Shown: positions 11,408 to 27,444 of the stretch, piece after piece | How positions within the stretch are numbered: position 1 is the first letter of the stretch | Layout: each line of letters starts with the position of its first letter | Origin: Dacryopinax spathularia | Lineage: Eukaryota; Basidiomycota; Dacrymycetes; Dacrymycetales; Dacrymycetaceae | Assembly: GCA_037974965.1 (NCBI GenBank) | Contig: JBBPFI010000015.1 | Coordinates: 35,001-99,000, forward strand | Reading direction: 5' to 3' | DNA length: 64,000 nucleotides | Notes under the pieces: generated by a model | Seen by the model: only the letters and a program-made list of their open reading frames with translations | Databases searched by the model: none | What the model was told of the DNA's origin: nothing | Translations under genes and position numbers: made by a program

Positions 11408-12179
11408 GTATTCAGAGTAGGAAGGACTGTGTGACGGTGGAGGGATGTGTGCCCAACGTACACATAGGAGCAATTAATTGAAAGATATCGTTTGTGAACA
11501 TGGTCGAGTGTCCGTTATTATTACCAATCTGGCCGGCCTGCGAAGACATAGGTTTTCCGATGAAGGTGGATCAGGAGGAGGAGATCAAACAGGGCGGAAT
11601 AAAGAGCGAGCGAGGGCTGTGCCTCTTGCCGCGGGGATGTGGGTGGCGGTGAAGAACGGATGTATTCGCATCGGGGCGCGTTGCGGGTGTGAGACCGTCG
11701 CGTTGCTGCGTTCGTCCAATCGCCCGAAATAGCAAAGGCCACTTATGCGGGCGTTGTGTGCCAGCAAAGGCCTTCTCAGACGCTGTACTTCGGGAAATGG
11801 GGCGATCATCGCATTCCAACGGTTGCCACCGCAGCAAACGCAGCTTCGTCACACCGCCATCACACACGCACGCAATGATGCAGCCGACCTCGCTCCCCCG
11901 TCTTCCCAAACCGTCGGCACACAGTCGCCCACCAACCGATGGGACACAGCACACGCAGCCGCATATACCCACCCCCCTTCTCAACACCGCTCTCCCTCCC
12001 ATCATCCCTCACACGAACCCCCCTCCTTCTTCCACTTTTGTTTGAACTGGGCACAGCTCAGAATACCTTTTCATCCTCTTCACCCCTCTAGCAGGTCTAG
12101 CATATTTTGATATTGTGCCCCTCACTTCCCACCCTCTAGACCGGCATCTCCTCATTCCCCCTTCCGGCTCACCACACTG
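11408..12179. other. Intergenic; chitin synthase promoter/leader
   Basis: About 770 bp. From about 11820 to 12175 the plus strand is strongly pyrimidine-rich (CCACCCCCCTTCTC, CACTTCCCACCC), the usual look of a fungal core promoter and 5' leader, directly ahead of the chitin synthase ATG. No separate gene is supported. Confidence 0.45.
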
Positions 12180-15289
<3,110 letters not shown>

Positions 15290-17807
15290 GGAAGTCGGGC
15301 AAGAGGACGAAGGTCGCATGTTCCGGCAGAGCCGGATCGCGAGGGGGTGAAGGTCGGGTTAGCATGGACAATTCGCATCTCTTATGAACGGACACTTTTT
15401 CAACTTTGCACATCGTGATGACCACCATGCTGTTTCTTTAATAATGATATTTTTCTGGCTCTGACGTGTAGTGTCCTCGCCAAGCTCCGCTGAACACTTT
15501 ACTCCGTCAAGGCGTGCCAGCTAGATGACGTTTCGGCATGCTCTCTTCCTCGAGCTGCACCCTCGTTGTGGCCGAATCTCCGTCCTCATCTCGATCACCT
15601 GTCGTGTGCTCTGATATGCTCGCGCAACATGCTCCTATAGCCAGGACCGCCTGGAACACCTGAAGCTTTTGTTGTCTCAAACGGTGTGGAATCGTTTCCT
15701 TACGGTCAAGACACGATCATGCGTCAACCTGTTCGTCCCGGCCGATCGATATGCACTGGTAAAGCATGAGTGAACCAGCCACCGGGTTGATCGCGGATAC
15801 CCTCGTCAACGGAAGAGCTACCTCGCCGCAGCTCTGATGACCGCCGATGCTCGATTGTTTCGCACGTACGTGCCAAAGACACCACGATGATGTCTCCAGT
15901 TGGTCGCACCACGAAGATGCGTGAGCCGAGTTCCCCGCGCGCGCCTTCGTCCTCCCGGTCCTCCACGCAAACTCTTCACAAGGTTGGAGTGCGAAGCGTT
16001 CAAGCCTTCTTCGAGATTGTTCGCTCGGGCTAAGGACTGTCGACATATTCGCCACAGCATGAATGCGATACCAGCGGTGAGACGCCCAAGAGAAGGAGGA
16101 AGCAGCTCGAGCAGACGTGGACGTAGACGTAAGACGGGGTTTGGTAGGAAGGGAGGCGCCCACTTGCTGCGACGATTTGGTCCATGATGTTGCGTCTCGG
16201 TCCGTTGGAGAGAAGCGATGCGCCGGGCGAACCAGGCAGCAAGTAGGCAGAGATCGAAGCAGAGGCGATCGAACAGCGAGGCTGGCAGATGTAAATCGAC
16301 CGGGGTCGTTGGCCACGTAATTATCCTCGGTATGCAGCAGGCTCCCGTGATTGCTTGACTGTTGGAGGCTTGTTTGCTGCTACACGCCAGGAGGAATCTG
16401 GTTCGCCTTCCTTAGACCGTATGCGTATGCGAGCGACAGAGTCTCGCCTGGTGGTTCTCCGGCCGGTCTTTTGTGGCGTGAACATCATTTGGGTTTCTCA
16501 GAATCCCCACATGCTGTACGCTCATTGCCAGTCCCGGGCAAGGGGAAGGACCACATCTCTTCTCTTGCAGCGCGACGCGGGTGGTGGTGGAGAGCAGTGA
16601 TATTGATGAAAGGACATCGCGCTCGACTCGGCCCCGTCGGAGCCTTTGTTTGCTCAGTATCGTTTGACCAGACGACGAGAACGAGGGGGCGTGTGCTCAT
16701 CGGAAGCCACGGCTTCGGCATGCTCCATCCCTGCTTAGCGCCTCTCTGACCTCTGCGGATTAGGTGGAGATGCTTATTCTCGTGCAGGATGCGCGGGCGA
16801 CTGCCGCCTGGTTTGGCGTTCCGTTATCGATTGTGGGGGTCTTGATTTCAGCTCGTGCTTGTCGCCGTGACTGCGGATGGTATATGGTGCAGGGTTTGCC
16901 ACAGTGCCTGCTTCCCCTCCCGAGCCCTTATAGTGAGTGTATTGAGACCACGCCGCGTCCCGGAGCGAAGTGGACGCTGGGTACGAGAAGTGATGTAGCG
17001 TGCATGATCCGCCAACGATACTGTCAATGCAAGCTCGCTTTCCCCAACAGGGGACGAAAGGTTGGAAGACTCCTTCAACGCTCAGGAAGGCGAGAGGACT
17101 GACAACCTTGAGCACTCTATTCTGAACCTGTGCATGTACGAGGACCGCGGGTGGGGCGACTGCGGAGTTGCATAATGAGTTGCCGCTCACCGCTGCTTTC
17201 GGTCCTAAAAAGAGGAAATGAAATATGATAATCGTCATGATGCAATTCTCGCACAAAAGGCTAACATTGTGCTTTCTGCTTCGCCCTCTCCCAGGTTTAC
17301 AAGTGCGCGGTAATGTACTGTTCATTCCGTCGTTGGGATGTGGATGATCGACCGCGGTGGGGAGACGCTCTGTGCCGATGTTTGATCGATCGCAGTGGTT
17401 CTGGGCCCATTGGGTGATGGATTTGGGTCGAGGCCCTTGTTACTGCGCGGTTGTCCGGAATGTGCCGCGGGTTGAATAGGGGTCCGCGCTGTCCCTTGTC
17501 CCTTCCCCTCTCTTTCTCCGCGTCTGTCGGTGTGTGAATGGGTGTGATTGGACCCGGCCTTCTGTTTCCATCCCACCGTTCCCTCCTTCTTCGTCCTCGT
17601 CCTCTCACCCCCATTCCACCGTCGTCCCTCCCTCACTTCACTCATCGACGACCATCTCATTCCCCTCAACGACCATCATCCTTTCGTCCCTACATCGACT
17701 GTCACCCTACTCATCCGCTCATTTCACCCCCACCGCTCGCTCTCCGTCTACTTCACTATCCCTCTCTTCAATATCCTGCATCGACTACCTCCACTCAAAG
17801 CAGCACC
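15290..17807. other. Long intergenic region, no recognised gene
   Basis: About 2.5 kb between chitin synthase and the OPY2-like gene. A minus-strand ORF at 15717-16316 (199 codons) and another at 16774-17325 (183 codons) are open, but their predicted proteins are Ser/Arg-rich without domains and look like chance frames. From 17530 to 17800 the plus strand is strongly pyrimidine-rich and is most likely the promoter and leader of the next gene; the OPY2-like frame stays open upstream to 17538, but that part has leader-like composition. Confidence 0.45.
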
Positions 17808-19508
17808 ATGTCACTCGTACAACGATGCCTCACCTGTCCAACAGACGCACCAGCTTGTCCGGCCTGTGCATCGAACGAGCAATGTCAAATCATAGGCCAG
17901 TCATGCACACAATGCTCATACTCCATCTGCGTACCGATATCGTCCCCCACAAACGGAGATAGCGGAGGGGGAGGGGTCAGCACTGGCGCACTCGTGGGGG
18001 CCATCGTCGCCGCCATCGCCGTCCTTGTTCTTGCCGTCCTCGCGTATTTCTATTATCGAAGACGAGCAGTGGCCAAGCGCGCAAGAGACGTACGCAAGTC
18101 GACGTCGACCGGCGAAAAATCCACTCGATCAGGCAGGACGGCGAACAACCGCTCGCCTGTCGTACCGACTTCCGACGCACGCAACCCATTCAGCGACGTG
18201 CATACGGCCGAAGAGGGTGTGTCGTACATCACCCCGAATGCCAATCCTGGCCCGCCGGGAACGGGGGACGAGGCGATGCCTGATCATCCGTATGCTCTCG
18301 CACGTCCCATCTCCAACGTTCCGCCCAGGCCGCCACGGGCGCCAGAGCTGGATCTCAAAGCGCCACAACCTACGACCGCGCAGGTCGACACGTCGCCCAA
18401 GAAGGACAAGCGGCAGTCAGCACTTACGACGGGCTCGTCGATCGCATCCGACTCCGAGTCTGCTGTCATCTACGATGCGCGAACGCAGTCGGCAGTTCGG
18501 CATGTCTTTGGTGCCCCGGCCAAGGCGCTTGTCGTGCCCCTTAACGCCTCGTCCGCCAGTCTGCCCCTGCAACGATCGCCGCTGGGACAGGCCTCGTACT
18601 CGGCGGATCAGGTGGAAGATGGTGCTGCGGACGCACCGGCAGGACAAGATCCTTTTGCCGACCGGCCAGTGTCGCGCAACAGTATGAGCACGGTCGTGAC
18701 GTACGATCCGGACAATGTGCAGATCATGAACGCCACGCTGGCACCACCGCGACAGTCGGCGAGTTCATCAGGCAGCGGGCATGTCGTTGCGAAAGGACCG
18801 ATCGCTGCACGGGCCAACCTCCTGCCTATCCGCGTCCCACCGCAGGGCATGCCATCCCTGGTCGCATACCAGACCGCCATCGGTCAAGCGGCTGCACGCC
18901 CACCGCCGAGTCCGCACGACTCGTTACCGTCCCCAGGCCATGCTCGTCATATTTCCTCAGCGACAACCGCAACTACCGCATCCGGTTTCTCAACCTCATC
19001 GTCTCTCCTTTCAAGCTTCCCCTTCGTTCCGCCCAGTCCGCTCGGGATGCCGCGTCAAAGGTCGCCGGAAAGCATGACCTTCTCCGTACGCGACGGTGAT
19101 GAAGGCCTGCAGGCCATCCACGTCGAGAGGGCGACGCCTCTGCCGCCACAGTCTCGCCCGACCAGCGCATGGTCGAACGTGTCCGGCGCGTCCAGCGCAC
19201 CACCTCACCCTGCGCTGCCAGGCAGCATCCCGCCCGTGCCGGCCATCCCCGCTGGCTTGCCAAAACGGGTCGTCTCCTCCGCCTCGACAATGACGACCGG
19301 ATCCATCCTATCCGCGTTCCCCTTCCATATCCCGGCTTCGGCCCACAGCAGCGGCATGCCGCTGTCCGCTCTGCCGTCGTCTATCGCCATACCCGACCAC
19401 GACGACATGTGCGACAGCATTCCCCCAGAGGCGATGCGGTCGCAGCGCGCCAGCCTCGATTCTGCCATCCTCAGCAAGCAAGTCGGCGAGCTGGGCAATC
19501 TGGACTAA
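17808..19508 (+). CDS. OPY2: Opy2-like plasma-membrane anchor of the HOG/Ste50 pathway
   Basis: Single exon, 566 residues from the ATG at 17808 (context CAGCACCATGTC). The N-terminal ~45 residues are a Cys-rich extracellular domain with the Opy2 pattern (CLTC, ACPAC, QCQIIGQSCTQCS, CV). A Gly-rich linker leads to one transmembrane helix (ALVGAIVAAIAVLVLAVLA, residues ~62-80) followed by a basic stop-transfer run (YYRRRAVAKR). The rest is a long disordered Ser/Pro-rich cytoplasmic tail. In yeasts Opy2 recruits Ste50 and thereby Ste11 to the membrane for osmostress and filamentation signalling; that role is inferred by family. A longer in-frame start at 17538 exists but would hide the Cys-rich head behind leader-like sequence. 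Confidence 0.82.
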   Translation: MSLVQRCLTCPTDAPACPACASNEQCQIIGQSCTQCSYSICVPISSPTNGDSGGGGVSTGALVGAIVAAIAVLVLAVLAYFYYRRRAVAKRARDVRKSTSTGEKSTRSGRTANNRSPVVPTSDARNPFSDVHTAEEGVSYITPNANPGPPGTGDEAMPDHPYALARPISNVPPRPPRAPELDLKAPQPTTAQVDTSPKKDKRQSALTTGSSIASDSESAVIYDARTQSAVRHVFGAPAKALVVPLNASSASLPLQRSPLGQASYSADQVEDGAADAPAGQDPFADRPVSRNSMSTVVTYDPDNVQIMNATLAPPRQSASSSGSGHVVAKGPIAARANLLPIRVPPQGMPSLVAYQTAIGQAAARPPPSPHDSLPSPGHARHISSATTATTASGFSTSSSLLSSFPFVPPSPLGMPRQRSPESMTFSVRDGDEGLQAIHVERATPLPPQSRPTSAWSNVSGASSAPPHPALPGSIPPVPAIPAGLPKRVVSSASTMTTGSILSAFPFHIPASAHSSGMPLSALPSSIAIPDHDDMCDSIPPEAMRSQRASLDSAILSKQVGELGNLD

Positions 19509-20142
19509 ACTTTCGCCAAAAAAATTCTTCTTTCGGGACCCGCGTGTTGTTTCTACTCATTCCTCGTCTGTGCTTCAGGCAAGGCCGGCACCTTGTATAT
19601 ATCCGCATTTTTATTCCCCTGGACGGCTTCTGGTCCACCACATTTGAACCCGACGGCGCCTCCTGCGTCTTTGACATTTTCTATATTCTGCATTCCTGCC
19701 TCAGGTGGTGGCCTTGTTAGGTAGCACTCCCTCCTTCAGCTCGAGGATATTTGGATGTATCGCCAGCGCAATGATATGATTAGCAATCGGCCCGGGTTGT
19801 TTGGCCCTCTTGACGGTCCATACATCGTGTGACCGTCTTCGAATCAGCAGCAGCGGGAACCTTCGTTGCCTTCCATCCGTTCTTTGCAGACGTAAGTGCG
19901 CGTAGGCCAATGTGCCAACGACGCTGTCCGCCGTCGGTGTTTACACCTGCGGCACCGCGTGACTTTCCTCTTTGCTGAACACGGAAGCCTGCCGGGCTCT
20001 CTCCACTCGCACTGATGGTTCCGCGGCTGATAAGGCGACAAATGCTTATCAACAATCCAATGTCTGGGTTGTTCGCCCGTTCGCCCTCTGTCCCTACATA
20101 TCCCTCTAGCCCCTTTTGCAGTTCTAGCTGTCTCATCGAACC
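19509..20142. other. Intergenic, 3' end of OPY2-like and amidase promoter
   Basis: About 630 bp without a supportable gene. CTCTGTCCCTACATATCCCTC just before 20143 is a plausible amidase leader. Confidence 0.4.
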
Positions 20143-22235
20143 ATGGCTCCCAAACTTGCTGAAGCGACGGGCTCTGCGGAATACATGGAGAAGGTGGCAG
20201 CGATGAAGAAGCGGCTGGACGGCCAGATCCCCGCTTCGCTCCGGCTTCCCCAAGAGGTCATCGACCACGCTCCTCTAGACGTCACGGGTATCCCTGCTTC
20301 CAGCGGACTTCTGACCGAGAAGGAACTGGCTATCACCGAGCTCGACGCGACCGCTGTGTGCGAGAAGATCGCCGCTGGGGAGCTGACCGCCGTCGAGACG
20401 GTTACTGCGTTCGGGAAGAGGGCCGTGATCGCTCATCAGCTCGTCAACTGTTGTACGGATATCTTCTTGGAGGAAGGAATCGCTCGCGCCAAGGAGCTTG
20501 ACGAGTACTACAAGCGGGAGGGAAAGCTGGTGGGGCCGTTACATGGCCTGCCTATTTCGATCAAAGTTGGGATCTTCAACGGACCGAGGCTGCTCTGCTC
20601 ACACGCACCCAGGATCACGTCCCTCTCAAAGGACGCTGGGCATCTGCCGGATTTCTGGTGACGGTGGAAGTCTCCGATGACGACTGCCTCATGACTTCGA
20701 TTCTGAGAAAACTCGGCGCTGGTAGAAAAAGCAACCCCGACGCGCATGCTGCTGAACTTGACGTTGGTCTCTGTAGTCTTCTACGTCAAGACAAATCAAC
20801 CGCAGAGCATCATGCACTTGGAGACCCACTCCATGTACGGCCGAACGGTATGGGCACTCCTGACTCAGTGGAGAGGTGCTAAGCGTTGGCAGCTGAACCC
20901 GTGGAACACCTCGCTTACCCCCGGCGGTTCAAGCGGCGGCGAAGGTGCACTGATTGCCATGCGCGGCTCGTGCATTGGCGTCGGAACGTAAGGCGACCCA
21001 TAGCATCCTTTGCCCTTCACCGCACTGAGCCATTTGGCAGGGACATCGGCGGTTCAATCAGGGGACCATCTGCCAACAGCGGCATTTATGGGATGCGGCC
21101 CACGAGTAAAACGCTGCCTATGAAAGGCTACCTGGCGTAGTGCGTTCTGCGTTACTTCCAGCCATAGTCTCGGCACTCATAACACCAATAGCCAATTTGG
21201 GGCGGATGGTGTCATGGCATCCACTGGGCCCATGTGCAGCTCTACGAGGGACATCGACCTGTTCATTCGGAATGTCCTTTCTGCCAAACCTGACCTTGTA
21301 GATGTCTCGCTCGTTCCGCTAACGTGGAATATACCCACGACGCTCCCGAAGAAAATTCGGGTCGGTATCATGCTGCACGACGGAGTCGTTCTGCCCCATC
21401 CCCCAACCCTCCGTGCACTGTTGGCCGCCAAAGCCAAGCTAGAAGCATCCAACCTTGTGGAAGTCGTCGATTATCTCCCGTTCAAGCACGATGTAGGCTA
21501 TGACATTATCGTACGTGCCCTTATTTCGAACACGGCAGGAGAGCTGACTGCGCACCTGTTTTGAAGAGGGAGCTATACTTCGAAGATGGTGGGAAGGTCG
21601 TGCGCAACCTTCTGAAGCAGGGCGGAGAAGATATCCTTCCCTTGACAGAATGGGTCATATCCCCTCCTCACACGAAGGATCATGACGCCACCTCTTTGCG
21701 AGCAGTAAGCACAGTGCTTCCCGCTATAGCTATTACCCACCACCTTTCCCCGCAGCTTCGGAAACGCCGAGACGACTATCGCGATGATTACTCAGACCAT
21801 TGGAACAGCACTGGGTGTGATGTGGTACTTGGCCCACCATTCCCTGGTACCGCCAACCCTCACGATACGGCCAAATACTGGGCGTGAGTGTCGCAAGCGT
21901 GTGATGACCACAAGGCTCACATACCTCGCAGCTACACCGCGATCTGGAATATCCTCGATTACCCTGGCATTGTATTCCCTAGCGGTGCCAGGCTTGACCC
22001 GGCGATGGACGCACTAGAAGAGCGAACAAGCTTCTTCAGCGACGCCGACAAGTTCAATCACGAGCTCTGTAAGGTGTAGCGGTTTCCGTGATGAGCGTCA
22101 CTAACCCAACTTCTGCCAGACGATGCTCAGAAGATGGTCGGCGCACCGGTGTCTCTACAGCTTGTCGCTCGACGCTTCAATGACTGTCTTTTGTTTGCTG
22201 CTCAGAGAGTCATAGAGACTGTTTTGCGGTCTTAG
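20143..22235 (+). CDS. Amidase-signature enzyme, acetamidase-like
   Basis: Hydrolyses short or aromatic amides to acid plus ammonia in fungal relatives (AmdS-type); substrate unknown here. Ten exons: 20143-20565, 20613-20721, 20777-20847, 20893-20987, 21041-21136, 21192-21510, 21567-21704, 21756-21883, 21932-22068, 22120-22235, giving 543 residues, the usual family length. The Ser-cisSer-Lys triad is visible: Lys in GLPISIKDH, cis-Ser in LTPGGSSGGEGAL, nucleophile in GVGTDIGGSIRGPS. The C-terminal region keeps CDVVLGPPFPGTA, the YTAIWNILDYPG block and GAPVSLQLVARR. No signal peptide is seen, so it is probably cytosolic. All introns are 45-57 bp. No missing key residue. Confidence 0.92.
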
Positions 22236-22441
22236 GCGGGGCTCTGGTTCAATCAGGATCTTTGAGACGGATGATCGAACAGGTCACCGGCTTCGAAACA
22301 TTTCTGTCAACAACGCAATCCCATCGGCGCAAGCGTGATAACATTACAAGAGTCTGGTATAGCTACATCTATCCGCAATCCAAGTCAACCCTGCAGGCAT
22401 TGAGGTCCATAAATATAAAATACGATAGTCGTGCGTGTCGT

Positions 22442-25400
22442 TCACCGATCGTCTTCATCAGTAGATGCGTGCGATACGGGCCCCAAGGGAAGATTCGGGT
22501 TGCCAGGCGGAGGTTCCTCACCCTATTAATGATTAGAAGGTAGAATAAGGCCGAGCACGCTGTGCTCACCGGCACGGGCACTGTCCTGTGGAAATGCTTC
22601 GAGAGCTTCTCAATCACAAGACCGTAGTCCAGGTGGGGGGTTAGTTTTCTATCCGCAGCAGGTCAGGAGAAGTCTTGAGGATCAGAGAAAGTGACGTACT
22701 TTCTAGGTTGGACGTTCAGAGCATGCCGAGCATCCAAAGCGGAATCCAGGACGTTGGAGGAGTGCGCGCCCTCGCTCAGTGAAAGCCTGATGGAGTATTC
22801 CTTGTCGGTACCGCCTCGACCACCATTACGTTCATACAACTCGAAGCTAGAATCTCCGTCAGACAGCGTTTATGTGATCTCAGGCTAGCACGCACGTGAT
22901 ATGGGAAGCGTAGTCCAGTTCCGGGATCCTCGGAGTAGTCATCGGAAGTCCCGACAGTAGGATGAGGTTCGCAAGTGTATGGATATGGCTTTCCTTTGTG
23001 AAGTACACGGACAGCAGCGGCCTTCCGGTATTACGAGAGTTTTGCAAGTCTTCGACGACTTTCTTCAACAACGGCAGTGAGGTGAGTATACCAATTTCCT
23101 CCCTGCAACTCGGTCAGCAAGGGTGTGAGGCGAGACGAAATGATGACACACTTCTCCCAAGGCTCGATACCGTATTCTTGGGGAGCGACCAGATCAAACA
23201 GGGCCTTCGACCGAGCATACAGCTCATGAAGGCGTCTATCCGGCACTTTGCTGGGTGGCCCTTGGCCGCCCTGGGGGTCAAAGATGGCGAACAGGAAAGG
23301 CCGATGATGAAGGGCACAATACTATGCAGCCCCATTATCAGCATGCGGACATGTGCAATACCGACAGCAGACTCACCTTGATGGTATCATACAGCTCGCT
23401 CACTCTAGATGGGTCAAATTTCTCCTTCTTGACGTCGCAGAAATCCTCGAAGAGTTTCTCCCATCGTTCCCGGAAGAGAAAGGGCTCCTCTCCACAACAC
23501 CTTCAGAGAAGTGTTAGCAAAGAGGACGGCTTGGCGACAAACAGCGCACCATCTTTGCTGGATTTTATCTACATCGATGGTTGCATAATTCTTGCGCATG
23601 ATTTCCCGGAAGGACGTCAAGATGTCGATCACCTCGCCCACAACTTCCACAGGCTCCTTCTTGAGTCCCTTGGGCCACGTCAGCTCGGGCCTCTTCTCGG
23701 GCTCTCCTGGGCGGAGTAGAATTTTGAGGCGTTTTTTCACGTCATCCGTGAGATCCTTTGCAGCGTTGGAATCGTCTAGGAGATCTTTCCGAACGATCAA
23801 TGGGTGCTGGTAGTCGCCAAATTGCGAGTTTTGCCGTTTCGCAGGCGGAGGTGTTGAGGACGCACGCAGGGAGCCAGTGGAAGGCGAATGAGGCAAACGA
23901 GAAGAAGCAGTCTGTCGCGGACTCCCGTTCAGGGCATTATTCAAGAAAGTGGACGTGTAGGAAGATACCGGTGTCGGGTATGCCGTCGAACTTGCATGGG
24001 CTCGGAGAGGTTCATCCGAGCCTTGGCTTGTGTATGGCGTGCCCTCGAACAGGGCAGCTGCAAAAATGTCCGCGGAGGCCACCACACGTCGTTCGGAGGA
24101 GGTGTAGATAGTCACATTCTGCAAGAGGTCCTTGTCTGCGGAGGTTGGTCAGGACCGTGTCTGTCGGGAGGGCGGATGATACGCACTCATAATCGAGATA
24201 TCCTTCTTCAGCTGTTCTCCGAGATCCCTACTCTGATACCTCGCGGCATGCGTAAACTCTCCACCCCACTTGAAAACCAGCTGCAACTTCTCCAGCTTTC
24301 CCTTGCTTCCCTTTCCCTTCTCCAGCGTTGGCTTCAGCTGAGCCTTCGTACCCGGCATGTCGATCTTGCTGTACAATGCCTTCTCCAGCGCAGCGAGCTT
24401 CGCCAGCTCCTCTTCCGTCGGCGGTGGCTTGATTTTCTTCGATGCATTGATGGCGGTACTAATCAGCTGAAGCTGTTCCGGAGACCGGAGGATAATCTCT
24501 TCGTACGGCGCTTCGGGTGAGAGTAATGCCTGGAATGGCTTAGTCCAAGCGGCTGAAACGGGGAAGCTGAACTTGAGCTTCTGCTTTGGCGTTCGGTCGG
24601 CATGACGGAAGACGGTCACGTTCGCTTTGAGAATCCAGGAAGATGACATAGGATCGGGCTCCTCCTGGCTGACAAGCTGGCGCTTGGTCGAATGGCTGAC
24701 CCTTTGACAGAGATCTGCCAAGATTTCCGCAGCTTTGTCTACACCGGTGTCAGGCGACATAATATCGCGGACAATCATAAACGCACCATAGTAAGCGTCG
24801 TTCCCTTTAACGAAGCTCCAACCATTGACGTCGATGATTAAGCTGCGTTGCTTGCCATCGGGCCCCTCGCATCGCAGCACGTCGAATCCACAGACCCGTT
24901 GTCCGAAAGCATCGCAGATTTTCCTCGCCGCCTCCCGTTCCTCCTCGGTGAGGCTCGTAACGAAACGAATCTCCTTGCCTTCCGTATTGCGGCGCACCAC
25001 GCCGTCGACTACCGGTGACTTCCTCGTTTCGGCGTGTGTGAATTCGTGTCCTACGGTATAGACTTTGATATCTTCGGCATTCTGGGTGTTCAAAAATTCT
25101 TCGTAGATGTACGAGCCGTCTGTCCGGGGCTCATTCATGGCAGGGTCAAATTCGGAGGATTTGTTGCCGACCTGGGCAGTGCCATGAGCCTAGAATCAAT
25201 GTATCTCATGAATGACGTACCTTCCGGAACAGCCTCCGACCACCCCCTCCTCGATAATAAATGTACACATTATGGTCTTCCCCGCTGACCGGTTTCTCAA
25301 CGTACGGCTTCTCCAGCTCCTGCCCATCGATAATGATCGCGTTTCCATCTTCTCGGAGCCGCACGTCCGAGGGGCTCTTAACATCTCGGAGCTTGCCTAA

Positions 25401-25956
25401 ATCTAGACCGATCTTGTCCAGTACCTTCTTTCTCAGTTCTTCGCGGACCACTGGACCTCCGTCACGCGTGGCCACAACTCGCCTAGGCGTAGGAATTTTG
25501 TAATGGTCGAGAATGGCCAGGACGAGCCTCCGATCCCATAATAGTTCCTGGGATTCGAGGTCGTTGATGAGAACTGGATTCCGCAGCTTGGCATATTTGA
25601 TAGCTTTGGGTAAAGGGAAGTCGGTAGAGAAGAAGGAGATGAGGATATCGCAACGTGGCCAATTCTCGACCTCTGCAGGGGAGTGAATACGAACCATTCA
25701 CAAAAGCAAAAGCGGGCTGCTTACCTTCATCCAAAATGGCTTTGTCTCCAAATATTTTTATATCTATCGATCCTTGACCTCTCTGTACCAAGCGAGTGAG
25801 GATTTCGCGCATTGCCTTGCTCCTTGCCTTTACGTCCATTGCGCAAATGCCGACGATGACGCTTGGTGGTCCATGAGCGGCGGATGAAGCTGAAGTATCA
25901 TCGGAAGCTGCTGGTGAGAGGGGCCGTGATGGTGCGGTCAAGAGTGCGTCGACCAT
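22442..25956 (-). CDS. VIP1: Inositol hexakisphosphate/diphosphoinositol kinase Vip1/Asp1 (PPIP5K)
   Basis: Bifunctional enzyme: an N-terminal ATP-grasp kinase makes 1-diphosphoinositol phosphates and a C-terminal histidine-acid-phosphatase-like domain removes them. Ten exons on the minus strand: 25956-25725, 25672-25221, 25171-24187, 24135-23550, 23500-23377, 23321-23152, 23102-22896, 22846-22700, 22648-22570, 22522-22442; total 1020 residues. Kinase landmarks: [85 protein letters not shown]. Phosphatase landmarks: [14 protein letters not shown] (RHxxRxP) and, near the end, SHITFELYERN. The ATG at 25956 sits just downstream of a GGA-repeat leader; an in-frame ATG at 26256 would add a polyproline head and is less likely. 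It is divergent to the TRAPP gene at 26352. Confidence 0.94.
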
Positions 25957-25990
25957 CTCGACGGGCGAAGGGGGTAAGGTAGAAAGGGGG

Positions 25991-26025
25991 GGAGGAGGAG
26001 GAGGAGGAGGAGGAGGAGGAGGAGG
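25991..26025. repeat. (GGA)n microsatellite in VIP1 leader
   Basis: About 12 GGA units lie 35 bp upstream of the VIP1 start (CCT repeats on the mRNA strand), between two divergent genes. Read in the VIP1 frame it would encode polyproline. Confidence 0.85.
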
Positions 26026-26351
26026 GAAGGGATGAGAATGGGTGTAAGCGGCGAAGGCGGTTTGTATGAATCCGGAATAATTATTGTGTGTTCTCAGGGT
26101 TTGCAATATAATGTCAGTAAGAGACCACACCGAACAGCCACCAGAAGTTTGAGTGACGTACATATCACTGCCCCCCATCAACACCATCAACAAATCCCCT
26201 GCCTTTCCATCAGCGCGTGAATAAACCGACTGCTCGACGCCAGCTATCAATTCCAATCTCAGTTATCACTCACACTCACTTTGTTCAGCCAGACGCCTTC
26301 CAAAGCGTTGTCGTCGGTCACAACGGCGACTGAACGCGTTGGTTTACCGCG

Positions 26352-27006
26352 ATGAACGCGCAGACGCGTCTCACACTGAACGCAGTCGCACTCATCTCAC
26401 CATCAAACGCACCTATCATCGTACACGCTTATAGACATCATCCTTCACCTCTCAAATACCACTTCATAGCTCATACGGCACTCGACATCATAGACGAAAG
26501 ACGTAAGCACTACACCCGACCATACATCCCTTGCCCTCATTCGCGACTTGATTTTCTTCTTGCCTAGTTGCAAACGGTCTGGACTGCTACCTCGGCCTCC
26601 TACATACCCTCGAAGATCAGGCTGTATATGGCTACGTAACCCCGACCAGGATACGCATCGTCCTCGCACTGGCCCTCACCGATACCCTCATACGAGATGC
26701 CGACGTGATCACCGTACGTACACCACTCTTTCCTTTTCTCCCCTGGCGTCATCATCCTGCCGAAAAGGACTGCCTACGATCTCACCTCCTTGTCTGCAGA
26801 TATTTAAGACCGTCCATATGGCATACGCTCGTTCGCTCGCCAATCCATTCCTCCCATATAAGAGCCTTTCGGCCGCCATCACTCAGCACCAAAACGGCGC
26901 CTCCCCCAATCCTGCAGAACCGTCCTCCCTCCTGGTCGGAAACAGAGCTCTTCACGGCAGATTAGTGGAAATCGGTAGAGCCTTGGGAGTTGATGAACAT
27001 AGTTGA
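26352..27006 (+). CDS. TCA17: TRAPP complex subunit 2-like (Tca17/TRAPPC2L)
   Basis: Three exons (26352-26502, 26568-26713, 26800-27006) give 167 residues with a sedlin/longin-type fold. Recognisable conserved pieces: ALISPSNAPIIVHAY, HTALDIIDERL, the YLGLLHTLEDQAVYGYVTP block, and DTLIRDADVITIFKTVH. In yeast Tca17 stabilises the TRAPP II tether at the Golgi; the same role is inferred. The start is the first ATG, 395 bp from the divergent VIP1 start, so both promoters share this interval. Introns are 65 and 86 bp, longer than most here. It converges with the minus-strand gene ending at 27445. Confidence 0.9.
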
Positions 27007-27444
27007 TTGCGCTACAGAACCCGAACCGACGATGCCTTGCTCCTGGCCGAGTCCGAACCAGACTCATGTGTGCTGCTTTGACGAGAACAAAGGACAAGTA
27101 CCATGCTCGCTCTGCCTTTCTCATGGCGCTTGAGCAATATACTGTGCCGTCTCTCCGCGAGACGCGGTCCAAGAGTAGTTTCCTGCCCTTCAATGACTCG
27201 CGCTTGGCTAGGAGATCACGGCCCGCGAGACAGATACGGGGCGGACATGGTTGCCTCAGAAGGCAGACTGCGCGGCGTAGACAAATTGATATGCATGTAT
27301 TATTACGTTGCTTCTTGCATTTACTTATTGTACACTCGCATGGCTTACAAGAGTCGCATGAGGGGAGTTTGCGGGGTATCCTAGGCATTCAAGAGCTTGA
27401 AGGAATCATCATGAGCAAGTCGTTAACACCGTGGTTTGCCGTGT

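Noticed and set aside
15717-16316. Minus-strand 199-codon ORF as a gene
   Set aside because: No domain, no splice support, and unusual Arg/Ser content; treated as chance.
17538-17807. Upstream in-frame extension of the OPY2-like protein
   Set aside because: The extension is pyrimidine-tract translation (Pro/Ser/His) and would put an extra stretch before the Cys-rich extracellular head.
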